From NCBI GenBank assembly GCA_036136335.1, contig JAYZQT010000007.1, positions 117,613 to 181,612 on the forward strand: a stretch of 64,000 bases of DNA, written 5' to 3'. Source of the stretch: JAYZQT01 sp036136335 (GTDB lineage: Bacteria > Pseudomonadota > Alphaproteobacteria > MPNO01 > UBA830). The notes beneath the pieces are model-generated. The model was not told the DNA's origin, did no database searches, and worked only from the letters and a program-made list of their open reading frames with translations. Position 1 is the stretch's first letter. The number at the start of each line of letters is the position of its first letter. The translations under genes and the position numbers were made by a program. Positions 28,407 to 36,749 of this stretch are shown here, in pieces.

Positions 28407-29390
28407 GTGCTTATTGCCCGCAGTCCTTTGCGTATCAGTTTGGGTGGGGGAGGCACCGACCTAAAATCTTATTATGGAACCCATGAGGGCTTTCTGATAG
28501 CGGCCGCTATTGACAAATACGTCTACGTCACGGTCATGAGGCCGTTTACAGAGGGCATATATCTGAAATACTCTGAACTCGAGCACGTTGAAAAGATAGT
28601 AGAGGTAGGACACCCTATTATACGTGAAACATTGCAACTACTTAACTTCAGGACCCCTCAAGTTGAAATCACCACTTTGGCCGATATTCCTGCGGGAACA
28701 GGATTAGGGTCCTCAGGAAGTTTTACAACTGCGCTCCTTAAAGCACTTTACACGCATAGAAAGAGAACGTTACATCAGGATGACTTGGCGGAATTGGCAT
28801 GTCATGTCGAAATTGACCGCTTAGGAGAACCCATTGGCAAACAGGATCAATATATAGCTGCTGTGGGCGGGTTGACATGTTTTACATTCCATAAAGATGG
28901 AAAGGTTAGTTACTGCCCCCTAGATATAAGCATGGACACTATGTTCGAGGTGGAAGATAACCTGCTTTTATTTTTTACTGGGTTCTCCCGAAGTGCGAGT
29001 GGGATACTCAGAGATCAAGATGTTCGTTCAAAAAACAACGATACTGATATGCTCAACAACCTCCATTACGTCAAAGATTTGGGGTATCGCAGCAAAGAGG
29101 CGTTGGAAGCGGGAGATACCAACCGTTTTGGAGAATTAATGCACGAGCATTGGGAACACAAAAAAAGACGTTCTGGCGGAATGTCGAACCCAGATGTCGA
29201 CGCGTGGTATGACTTGGCGTTAAAGAACGGTGCGATTGGCGGAAAACTAGTGGGAGCTGGTGGCGGTGGGTTTCTTTTGTTTCAAGCGCATGATCGAAAC
29301 AAGTTGCGTAGGGCAATGTCTGAAGTCGGTCTGGAAGAGGTGAGATTCCGCTTTGATTTCGAAGGTACCAAAGTGGTGATGTCCTCGTAA
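28407..29390 (+). CDS. hddA: GHMP kinase, D-glycero-D-manno-heptose 7-phosphate 1-kinase-like
   Basis: 327 aa. N-terminal ARSPLRISLGGGGTDL is typical of HddA and fucokinase-like GHMP kinases; the ATP loop PAGTGLGSSGSF is at about 97-108; C-terminal GGKLVGAGGGGFLLF closes the fold. Predicted reaction is D-glycero-alpha-D-manno-heptose 7-phosphate + ATP to the 1,7-bisphosphate. AAGGAG precedes GTG. The next three genes encode the remaining steps to GDP-heptose, which supports this assignment over L-fucokinase. Stop overlaps the hddC start (TAATG). Confidence 0.9.
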   Translation: MLIARSPLRISLGGGGTDLKSYYGTHEGFLIAAAIDKYVYVTVMRPFTEGIYLKYSELEHVEKIVEVGHPIIRETLQLLNFRTPQVEITTLADIPAGTGLGSSGSFTTALLKALYTHRKRTLHQDDLAELACHVEIDRLGEPIGKQDQYIAAVGGLTCFTFHKDGKVSYCPLDISMDTMFEVEDNLLLFFTGFSRSASGILRDQDVRSKNNDTDMLNNLHYVKDLGYRSKEALEAGDTNRFGELMHEHWEHKKRRSGGMSNPDVDAWYDLALKNGAIGGKLVGAGGGGFLLFQAHDRNKLRRAMSEVGLEEVRFRFDFEGTKVVMSS

Positions 29391-30151
29391 TGCTGTCAGT
29401 CGCCATTCTATCTGGAGGAATGGCTACCAGGCTGTATCCTTTAACGGATTCGATTCCCAAAGCTTTGATTGAAGTTGCGGGCGTACCGTTTATATTCAGA
29501 CAGCTAAAATATCTTCGAACACAGGGCGTAAAGAAAGTTGTCTTGTGTGTTGGTCATTTTGGAGAAAGCATTCAAAATGTCGTGGGGAATGGTACGGATT
29601 TCGGCCTTGAAGTTATTTATTCACATGATGGGAAGACACTTTTAGGGACCGGTGGTGCTATCAGAAATGCTTTGCCAATGCTTGAGGAGACGTTTTTTGT
29701 TCTCTACGGAGACTCCTATTTACCAATAGACTTTGTTTCAGTTGAAAAAGCGTTTTTCAGATCGGACAAGCCGGCCTTGATGACGATTATGAAAAATAAT
29801 AATCGTTGGGACAAAAGTAATGTAGTCTTTGGCGATGGATCGCTGACTACTTATAGTAAAAAAATAAAGCACCCTAGAATGTCGTTTATCGACTACGGTT
29901 TGAGCGTAATACATAGGGAGGTGTTACAAACATACGATGCCCATGCCTCGTTCGGCTTAGATAACGTATTTGAGACACTCGCGTCGGAAGGGCTTTTAGA
30001 GGGATACGAGGTTTACAATCAATTTTATGAAATAGGCTCAATCAGCGGGTTAAGGGAAACCAACAAGTATTTTTTAAAGCGGGAAGTCAATGGGATATGC
30101 GAAAAAACATCTAAAGGAGGCTATCGAGATAATTCGGCTCATAGATCCTGA
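29390..30151 (+). CDS. hddC: nucleotidyltransferase, D-glycero-D-manno-heptose 1-phosphate guanylyltransferase-like
   Basis: 253 aa sugar-1-phosphate nucleotidyltransferase. The signature is SGGMATRLYPLTDSIPKAL, with a YGDSYL metal-binding motif near residue 106. It converts heptose 1-phosphate to GDP-heptose in the assigned pathway; base specificity is inferred from context. Its last 62 nt overlap gmhA in another frame, an unusually long overlap whose tail (after about residue 233) looks unconserved. Confidence 0.88.
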   Translation: MLSVAILSGGMATRLYPLTDSIPKALIEVAGVPFIFRQLKYLRTQGVKKVVLCVGHFGESIQNVVGNGTDFGLEVIYSHDGKTLLGTGGAIRNALPMLEETFFVLYGDSYLPIDFVSVEKAFFRSDKPALMTIMKNNNRWDKSNVVFGDGSLTTYSKKIKHPRMSFIDYGLSVIHREVLQTYDAHASFGLDNVFETLASEGLLEGYEVYNQFYEIGSISGLRETNKYFLKREVNGICEKTSKGGYRDNSAHRS

Positions 30152-30689
30152 CCATGTAGAAAAGATGGCTGAGCTTCTAGCATCAGTAAAAGAAAATGAC
30201 GGTAGGGTATTTTTTCTTGGTGTCGGCGGTAGCGCAGCAAACTGCTCACACGCAGTTAATGATTTCCGAAAATTGGTAAACATTGAATGCTACGCTCCTA
30301 CCGACAACGTATCTGAGCTAACAGCACGCACCAACGACGAAGGTTGGGCCACCGTTTTCTCGGGGTGGCTGAGAGTAAGCAAGCTTAACAGAAACGACGC
30401 ACTTTTTATTTTTTCGGTAGGAGGGGGTAGTTTGGATAAAAATATTTCCCCCAACCTGGTTGAAGCTTTGGATTATGCCGTGTCAAAAGGTGCCAAAATA
30501 ACCGGCGTCGTCGGACGAGATGGAGGATACACAGCCAAGGTCGCGGACGTTTGTTTGGTAATTCCGACAGTTAATGTTTCTAATATTACCCCTCATTCTG
30601 AGGCTTTTCAGGCTGTAATCTGGCACTTATTAGTTTCACACCCGGCATTAAAGTCTAACGACACGAAATGGGAATCCTCGGTTAGTTAA
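30090..30689 (+). CDS. gmhA: SIS-domain sedoheptulose 7-phosphate isomerase
   Basis: 199 aa. SIS fold with VFFLGVGGSAANCSHAVNDF and FSVGGGS phosphate-binding loops and TPHSEAFQAVIWHLL near the C-terminus, as in GmhA. It converts sedoheptulose 7-phosphate to D-glycero-D-manno-heptose 7-phosphate, the first committed step. GGGAAG lies upstream of ATG, inside hddC. Immediately followed by gmhB (TAAATG). Transaldolase, which makes its substrate, ends the operon. Confidence 0.9.
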   Translation: MGYAKKHLKEAIEIIRLIDPDHVEKMAELLASVKENDGRVFFLGVGGSAANCSHAVNDFRKLVNIECYAPTDNVSELTARTNDEGWATVFSGWLRVSKLNRNDALFIFSVGGGSLDKNISPNLVEALDYAVSKGAKITGVVGRDGGYTAKVADVCLVIPTVNVSNITPHSEAFQAVIWHLLVSHPALKSNDTKWESSVS

Positions 30690-31217
30690 ATGAATCGATG
30701 TGTGTTTTTAGATCGCGACGGAGTCATAATTCGTGCATTCGTGCGCGAGGGAACGCCATTTCCCCCGGTCTCGATTACGGAAGTGGAAATTCTACCTGGG
30801 GTCGAAAAAGCACTATATGATTTACAATCTAAGGGTTTTCTTCTTGTTATTGTGACAAATCAACCAGATGTAGCTAGGGGACTAGTTGCGCGTTCGGCCG
30901 TTGAAAAAATCAATAGCTACATCGTCAATCGATTGCCAATCGATCATGTTTACACGTGCTTTCACGATACTAGGGATTGTTGTAACTGCAGAAAGCCCTC
31001 GCCGGGGGCTCTGATTTCCGCGTCTAAAAAGCACGGCATAGATTTGGGTAGAAGTTACATGGTTGGTGATCGTTGGAAAGACATTGAAGCCGGTAAGGCC
31101 GCTGGCTGTAAAACAATATTTTTGGATTATGGGTATGCGGAAAAACAGCCAGATACTCAAATTTATAGGGTTGGGTCGCTAAAGGATGCCGCCGAATTCA
31201 TTATCGGGGATGAATGA
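30690..31217 (+). CDS. gmhB: HAD-IIIA phosphatase, heptose 1,7-bisphosphate phosphatase-like
   Basis: 175 aa. HAD nucleophile motif FLDRDGVI (D8, D10), IVTNQPDVARG threonine motif, a zinc-binding C-x-H...C-x-C loop (CFHDTRDCCNC) followed by RKPSPG, and MVGDRWKDIEAG for the final aspartates. This zinc loop is diagnostic of GmhB. Removes the 7-phosphate so hddC can act. Start abuts the gmhA stop. Confidence 0.91.
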   Translation: MNRCVFLDRDGVIIRAFVREGTPFPPVSITEVEILPGVEKALYDLQSKGFLLVIVTNQPDVARGLVARSAVEKINSYIVNRLPIDHVYTCFHDTRDCCNCRKPSPGALISASKKHGIDLGRSYMVGDRWKDIEAGKAAGCKTIFLDYGYAEKQPDTQIYRVGSLKDAAEFIIGDE

Positions 31218-31933
31218 TGAGAACATTAGAAGACTTAAAGGTCAAGATATTTGCCGACGGTGCGAATAAGGACGAAATGATACAGATGTATAACAAGCCC
31301 TACATAAAAGGGCTTACCACCAACCCAACATTGATGAAGGGTGCGGGCATCCTCGATTACCGTGAATTTTGTAAAAACATGCTTACCACAATCACTGAAA
31401 AACCACTGTCTTTCGAAGTTTTTTCCGATGATTTCCGCGAAATGGAACGGCAGGCGACAGAAATTTCAAGTTGGGGCGATAATGTATTTGTCAAAATTCC
31501 GATAACAAATACCAAGCGAGAAGAGTGTTTTGAACTAGTAAAGAAGCTTTCAAATCAGGAAGTAAAAATCAACGTGACGGCGATTATGACTTTGGACCAG
31601 GTAAATTCCGTTGCGAACACCATCAACCCAGATGTTCCGAGCTACGTTTCTGTATTTGCTGGGCGGATTGCTGATACAGGAGTTGACCCAGTCCCATTAA
31701 TGAAGGAAGCGGTTAATATCCTAAAAATAGCTCCCGCCGCCGAACTTATTTGGGCTAGTCCAAGAGAACTGTTAAATATTTTCCAAGCAGATGACGTTGG
31801 ATGCCACATCATTACTGTAACAAATGACATTTTAAAAAAGCTCAGGTTGATTGGCTATGACCTTGATACCTACTCTCTTGATACGGTTAAAATGTTCCAT
31901 CGGGACGCCGTCGCAGCGGGCTATAGATTATAG
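31214..31933 (+). CDS. tal: transaldolase
   Basis: 239-aa short transaldolase. TTNPTL at 35-40 and the Schiff-base lysine K94 in VFVKIPIT are intact; VSVFAGRIADTG and LIWASPREL follow. Reversibly forms sedoheptulose 7-phosphate from fructose 6-phosphate and erythrose 4-phosphate. ATGATGA overlap with gmhB makes it the last gene of the heptose operon, so its likely job here is to supply the GmhA substrate. A housekeeping copy probably exists elsewhere (inference). Confidence 0.92.
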   Translation: MMRTLEDLKVKIFADGANKDEMIQMYNKPYIKGLTTNPTLMKGAGILDYREFCKNMLTTITEKPLSFEVFSDDFREMERQATEISSWGDNVFVKIPITNTKREECFELVKKLSNQEVKINVTAIMTLDQVNSVANTINPDVPSYVSVFAGRIADTGVDPVPLMKEAVNILKIAPAAELIWASPRELLNIFQADDVGCHIITVTNDILKKLRLIGYDLDTYSLDTVKMFHRDAVAAGYRL

Positions 31934-31990
31934 AGGTACGTTACCATATTGAGGCATGCGTTTTTGGTAGCAGGAAATTAACCGGGCTGT

Positions 31991-32022
31991 ATTTCAAGCG
32001 CTGAAATCTGGCGTTTTATTTT
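31991..32022 (+). terminator. possible terminator of the heptose operon
   Basis: ATTTCA / TGAAAT hairpin (arms 31991-31996 and 32002-32007) about 60 nt after the transaldolase stop, followed within a few bases by CGTTTTATTTT. Short stem; tentative. Confidence 0.35.
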
Positions 32023-32059
32023 CCGCACTAATAGTCGAGAAACCCCGATTTCACCAAAT

Positions 32060-33163
32060 TCATTGGTCACTTTTAGTTGGCGTTTCCGCTGTTAGGATAC
32101 CGGCACGTTCCAACACGCGGCGGTATGTGTGAGGAATGAAGGGATGCATGCCGATCTCTATCATTCTCTCCTGATCAAGCGAAACCAATGTGTCGCGCTG
32201 TGTTTGGGTGAGATCCGCAACTGATTCAGCATAAGCCTTGGGGTCAGCGAGGTAACGCATACGTTCGTCAGCGTTGTTAGCGAGCCGGTGCAGGGTTTCT
32301 GATAGTTTAACCAGTTCGGGGTGGATTGAGGGGTAGTGCGGAGTAAAATTCTCAGCTTCGGGTTCAACCGTCCATGCCACAGTGCCGTAGTTATGATGCC
32401 AGGTAGGTTCAAAATTTGTAAGATTAGGCGCCCGATCGCCGATCATACCGGCTGCGACACCCCAGCATCTCAATTCTATATTACCGGTCCGGTCTAAGCT
32501 GCGTTCATCGAGCGCTAGAAGGTATCGCAACCCACCATTTTCCATCATATTCATGAAATGCCGATCGAACTCGGTGTCAGGTCCCGGGTCACTGTAGCGT
32601 GCAGTCCCGGGAAAATGTGACAATCCGCCGCTACACACGACAACCGCCCGTAATCCTAGCGCTTTGATGCCGTCGCCAAGCGCCCGGCCGAAAATAAAGC
32701 AGCGTTCCATCGAAGGTTGGGGGGGTATGTACGCATTGACAAACACAGGAACGACAGGGACTGATTTAATCCCCGTAAAATCCAGAGGAATCGCGAACGC
32801 GTAGTCGATCTCTGCATTGCTAGTGAAACCGGGGTCAAAACCATTACGTTGGACGTGCCGAAGGAGCGCCAAACCTGCATCACTTGCCACCGTATAACTA
32901 TAATCACGCCCAGCGAAAGCGCCCTTGGCTACCTTCCCGATGTGCATCGTAAAGCTAGTTGTGCAATGCAGCAAAAACTGATTGGCATGATCGTTGCCAA
33001 TTACGACGCAGATGTCAGGCTTCATTTCCAAGAGCCTATCGCCGACCTCGCCAAGCATAAATTTCAGGCGTCCAACCAACTCGACATCTTCCGAATCAGG
33101 TAACGTCCACAACTGTGGGGCGTGCGCGGTGCACACCCCGCCGATCACACCAAAATTTGACAT
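32060..33163 (-). CDS. class III extradiol ring-cleavage dioxygenase with fused LigB- and LigA-like domains
   Basis: About 367 aa. The N-terminal LigB-like domain begins GVIGGVCTAHAPQ with a likely iron His (H14) and has IGNDHANQF and SGGLSHFPG. The C-terminal ~80 residues resemble LigA (DQERMIEIGMHPFIPHTYRRVLE). Such single-chain LigBA architecture occurs in gallate and related dioxygenases. Cleaves a catechol-type ring next to a hydroxyl using Fe(II) and O2. ATG at 33163 has GGGAGGAC upstream; the first possible start at 33208 does not. Isolated within the glycan island, unlike its surroundings in role. Confidence 0.87.
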   Translation of the reverse strand: MSNFGVIGGVCTAHAPQLWTLPDSEDVELVGRLKFMLGEVGDRLLEMKPDICVVIGNDHANQFLLHCTTSFTMHIGKVAKGAFAGRDYSYTVASDAGLALLRHVQRNGFDPGFTSNAEIDYAFAIPLDFTGIKSVPVVPVFVNAYIPPQPSMERCFIFGRALGDGIKALGLRAVVVCSGGLSHFPGTARYSDPGPDTEFDRHFMNMMENGGLRYLLALDERSLDRTGNIELRCWGVAAGMIGDRAPNLTNFEPTWHHNYGTVAWTVEPEAENFTPHYPSIHPELVKLSETLHRLANNADERMRYLADPKAYAESVADLTQTQRDTLVSLDQERMIEIGMHPFIPHTYRRVLERAGILTAETPTKSDQ

Positions 33164-33499
33164 ATCAATAGTCCTCCCGGCGCTTAGCATTTTACTAGGC
33201 TGCTTCACCTACAATCAGGCCAACAAAACCCGCGAGTATGACAGCCAAAATTAGTGACGACGTGTACCAATTTTCTATGTTGCTAAGACGAATTTGTAAC
33301 AACCTATTACAATCCCAATAAGGTTACCCTCCTGCACAAAAACAAACTAGGCCGTCGTGCAAATTTGAAAAATGTTACACCAAATGCTCAAATGCAGCGA
33401 AATGCAAACTTCCTCTGTCGCCCAGATCCAGCCAACAGTTCGAGTTGTAAACAGAAGCCTTTATGTTATAACCTTTAACCGGGCCTGGATCTGTTAGGG

Positions 33500-34600
33500 T
33501 TGATTTTGGGATTACGAAACTTTAGTAAAAATTTACATGCTTACGCGATGCCAAGTCGCGTTGGTTTTGTGATTTTGTATGTCACCAACCAGTGCAACTT
33601 TCGTTGCGATTTTTGCTTTTATTACGCAGAAATTGAAAAAGGTCGTAAAGCAAACGAACTCACGCTGGATGAAATTGACAAAATCGCGCGATCCACGGGT
33701 TCTTTATTGCAGCTTTCACTAACCGGCGGTGAGCCGTTCCTTCGGAAAGATTTTGACGAAATAGTCAAAATTTTCGTGCGACATACTGGCGTAAAATATA
33801 TCACAATCCCCACAAATGCCTCTATGCCAGACCGCATGGTGCGATTTCTAGAGACCGTGCTTCCTGCAAATCCGGATACCTATTTTCGTCTTGCCTTCTC
33901 GATTGATGGCATTGGCCCACAGCACGACCAAAATCGGTCTATGCCGGGATCATTCGAAAAAATTATCAATAGCTATAAGGCGGTTAGCCCGTTACGGCGC
34001 AAGTTCAACAACCTGGTACTTGATACAAATACGGTTTTCACGGCAAATACTGAAAATAACATTCTCGAAATACTCAAGCATTTAGATGCTGAATTTGAAT
34101 TTGATAACCATACCGTGACCTATGCTCGAGGAGAGATTAAAGATCCAGCACTGAAAACGCGTGCAGAGGGTGCATATAGAGAAATGAACAGTTTCCTCAA
34201 TGGCCTAGAACGCAAGAAAGAAAAGCGTTTTCTCTATCCTCTTTATCGTGGAGTGCGCGATGTCGCTTGGGATAATTTGATGCAGACAGTTTTTGAAGAT
34301 AAGTTTGTAACTCCCTGTGTGGCCGGACGAAAAATGATTGTTATTTCTGAAACCGGCGAAGTAAAACCATGCGAAATACTTGATAAAACGATGGGTAATC
34401 TTCGCGATTACGATTTTGATATTTATGCCCTGCTCAAGAATAGACAAAACGACGAATTGCGTGATTGGATTGTCAAGACAGAGTGCAAATGTTCATTTGA
34501 ATGTGCACTAGCGGCCAACGTTACATGGAATAAATCCATGTATCCTAAATTGGTCACAGCTGCGTTGCGTAACGTTGGCGCAGGAACAAGGAATGTCTAG
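33500..34600 (+). CDS. radical SAM protein with SPASM-like C-terminus
   Basis: About 366 aa. The 4Fe-4S/SAM motif is C32-x3-C36-x2-C39 (CNFRCDFC), then LTGGEPFLRKD. The C-terminal part has several cysteines (TPCVAGRKM, VKPCEIL, ECKCSFEC) spaced like a SPASM/twitch auxiliary cluster. TTG start at 33500 is uncertain; TTG 33506 or ATG 33551 (MPSRVG) are alternatives. Radical SAM/SPASM proteins modify peptides or sugars; no precursor peptide is seen nearby, so a sugar or lipid substrate linked to the glycan island is possible. Convergent with gluconokinase, sharing the tetranucleotide CTAG as both stop codons. Confidence 0.85.
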   Translation: MILGLRNFSKNLHAYAMPSRVGFVILYVTNQCNFRCDFCFYYAEIEKGRKANELTLDEIDKIARSTGSLLQLSLTGGEPFLRKDFDEIVKIFVRHTGVKYITIPTNASMPDRMVRFLETVLPANPDTYFRLAFSIDGIGPQHDQNRSMPGSFEKIINSYKAVSPLRRKFNNLVLDTNTVFTANTENNILEILKHLDAEFEFDNHTVTYARGEIKDPALKTRAEGAYREMNSFLNGLERKKEKRFLYPLYRGVRDVAWDNLMQTVFEDKFVTPCVAGRKMIVISETGEVKPCEILDKTMGNLRDYDFDIYALLKNRQNDELRDWIVKTECKCSFECALAANVTWNKSMYPKLVTAALRNVGAGTRNV

Positions 34601-35145
34601 GTTGGGGGCCTTTGCCAACATTTATTTGGTTTGAGGTTCAACTCCCTTAATATTTGCAGGGTAGCTAATTCAACATCAATCGAGGCGTCAATTTCAATAG
34701 CATCTTCCGGAATTTCGAGATCCGTGAATTGGCTATCTATTAGCAAGGGTGAAATTGCGCTCACCAATCTGTTCCTTATCCGCCGTTCTACAAGATACGG
34801 TTCTGCCCGAAGGTAGATGATTTTGAGCTGGGGAACGGCCGCCCTCAGATAATTTCTGTACATTTCTTTGAGAGCCGAGCATGCGAGGATTGGGCCCTCC
34901 CCCTTCCGATGTATCAACAAAGCCTCAACTATACGCTCTAACCACGGCCATCGCTGTTTATCGCCAAGTGGAATACCTTGACTCATTCGAACAATATTGT
35001 CTGATGAATGAAAATCATCGGCATCTATAAATTTTATCCCAAGAATTTCCGACAGGCGGCGTCCACAGGTAGTTTTGCCGCTCCCAGCTACTCCCATGAT
35101 AAGTAACGGTGGAACTGCATTTAATTCCATAGGCGTTTTACTCAT
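34597..35145 (-). CDS. gntK: gluconokinase
   Basis: About 182 aa P-loop kinase. Walker A GVAGSGKTT (residues 18-26), then FIDADDFHSSDNIVRMSQGIPLGDKQRWPWL, the substrate segment diagnostic of GntK. Makes 6-phosphogluconate, the substrate of the 6-phosphogluconate dehydrogenase encoded just upstream; ATG at 35145 overlaps its stop (ATGA). The two form a short route from gluconate to ribulose 5-phosphate beside a transaldolase-heptose operon. Confidence 0.92.
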   Translation of the reverse strand: MSKTPMELNAVPPLLIMGVAGSGKTTCGRRLSEILGIKFIDADDFHSSDNIVRMSQGIPLGDKQRWPWLERIVEALLIHRKGEGPILACSALKEMYRNYLRAAVPQLKIIYLRAEPYLVERRIRNRLVSAISPLLIDSQFTDLEIPEDAIEIDASIDVELATLQILRELNLKPNKCWQRPPT

Positions 35146-36536
35146 TCTATATGCCAACAGCCAGGTTGATCGATGCGCTTAAAACCGTGATGTCCAAACT
35201 TGTCCCGCTGGGCCTGAATTAATTCGGCACCGCAGCGTAATGTGGACAAAGCATCAAACCAAGTGAGGCCACTAGCCATAGTCGGCACGGGCACCTCCGA
35301 CAGCAAGGCCATTGATGTCGTGCGGCGCCACCCTAGGAGTGATTCACGAAAAATTGAGCTGATCACGGGGATAGATATTAGTGTCTTCATCTCCCGTTCA
35401 CCCATAAAACCATCTACGATATGATCGAGCAAAGCGTGTCGTATTATGCAGCCATTACCCCATATTTTGGCGACGTCCGAAAGGTTGGTATTCCATCCAT
35501 TTGCTTTTGAAGCGGCGTTTATAAGACCGAAACCCTGGGTATAAGCCGCAAGCGTTGCCCCGGCGACGGCACAACGGACTTGACTTGGCATCAGGTCTAT
35601 AGTCGCGCGACTGGCAGCGGAGCCCTGAAATAATTTTCTATGATGTGAACGTTCTGTATCGGCGACGGAAATTTGGCGTGCCTGTAAAGCAGACGAAAAA
35701 CTTGGTGTAGGGTACCCCAGTTCGATAGCAGCCTCGACAGCCCAGCGCGCGGTTCCATTCTCCATGGCGTGGTCCACAATCAAATCAATCAGCGGACTGT
35801 CTGTTATTTTGTCAGTCTTCCCCAGTATCTCCACAGTAATTTCCAACAGGAAGGAAGAGGTTGACGCATCAGATAACCAGGAAGACATATGTGCGGCAAT
35901 GACCTTTGGTTGTAAACCCACACTTTGGCGCAGAATTAGGTACGCTTCCGCAATGATCTGCATCGACGCATATTCAATAGCGTTGTGAACTATTTTAACA
36001 AAGTGACCAGCACCGCCATGCCCCACCCAAGCGCAACATGGTTTTTTTTTCGCTTTGGCGGCGATGGCTTCAAGTAGACCTCGTGTTAAATTGTAAGCGC
36101 ATCTATCCCCTCCTACCATTACCGAAACGCCGTCTAGCGCCCCTTGCGCACCTCCTGAAATTCCGCACCCAAGAAAGTTTATCCCGCTAGAATTAACTTG
36201 GGTATTGCGCCTTACGGTTTCACGGTAATCGGCATTGCCACCGTCAATTATTACATCACCCTTCGAAAAAACATTCAGGAGTGAGTTAATCGCGTTATCT
36301 GTTTCCCTACCCGCCGGTACCATGACCAGTGCGATACGTGGAATAGTTAAAGTAGCGCTAGCTTTCGCAATGTCTTCACATCCCCTAATTCCCGTTTGTT
36401 CTTTTGCCTCCATCAAAGCCGACGCACTGATATCAAACATTACCGGAGACGCCCCACCATTGCGCAGGTTTATCGCCAGATTGCGGCCCATTGTCCCGGC
36501 CCCAATTACTAAAACGGTGTGACCGGTGTTATTCAT
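35142..36536 (-). CDS. gnd: 6-phosphogluconate dehydrogenase (decarboxylating), divergent
   Basis: 464 aa, normal length. NADP fold VLVIGAGTMGRNLA, IDGGNADYRET, GCGISGGAQGALDGVSVM (canonical GPS reads GVS), and catalytic lysine K181 in GHFVKIVHNAIEY (canonical HNGIEY). The substrate-contacting GTGKWT motif is changed to GTARWA, and the C-terminal RDYFGAHTYER region reads RDKFGHHGFKR. Core catalytic residues survive, but several contact residues differ, so activity on 6-phosphogluconate is likely but not certain. Coupled to gntK; divergent from a glycosyltransferase. Confidence 0.88.
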   Translation of the reverse strand: MNNTGHTVLVIGAGTMGRNLAINLRNGGASPVMFDISASALMEAKEQTGIRGCEDIAKASATLTIPRIALVMVPAGRETDNAINSLLNVFSKGDVIIDGGNADYRETVRRNTQVNSSGINFLGCGISGGAQGALDGVSVMVGGDRCAYNLTRGLLEAIAAKAKKKPCCAWVGHGGAGHFVKIVHNAIEYASMQIIAEAYLILRQSVGLQPKVIAAHMSSWLSDASTSSFLLEITVEILGKTDKITDSPLIDLIVDHAMENGTARWAVEAAIELGYPTPSFSSALQARQISVADTERSHHRKLFQGSAASRATIDLMPSQVRCAVAGATLAAYTQGFGLINAASKANGWNTNLSDVAKIWGNGCIIRHALLDHIVDGFMGEREMKTLISIPVISSIFRESLLGWRRTTSMALLSEVPVPTMASGLTWFDALSTLRCGAELIQAQRDKFGHHGFKRIDQPGCWHIE

Positions 36537-36749
36537 TGAATGTTCCAGACATTTTTATTGCCAAGGCAAACGTGGGTAAAAAAAAACGAACAAGTTTCTC
36601 CTATTAATATCGTATATTTCGGAGTATCAAACACGGATTTTTTAGCACTATTTCTTGGATAGAATTGTGCATTCCGTATAGGGTTTTTTTAAGATTTAAT
36701 TACCAAAACACATTTTATAGCCCGACAAAAAAATGGCTTTTTGCAGATT

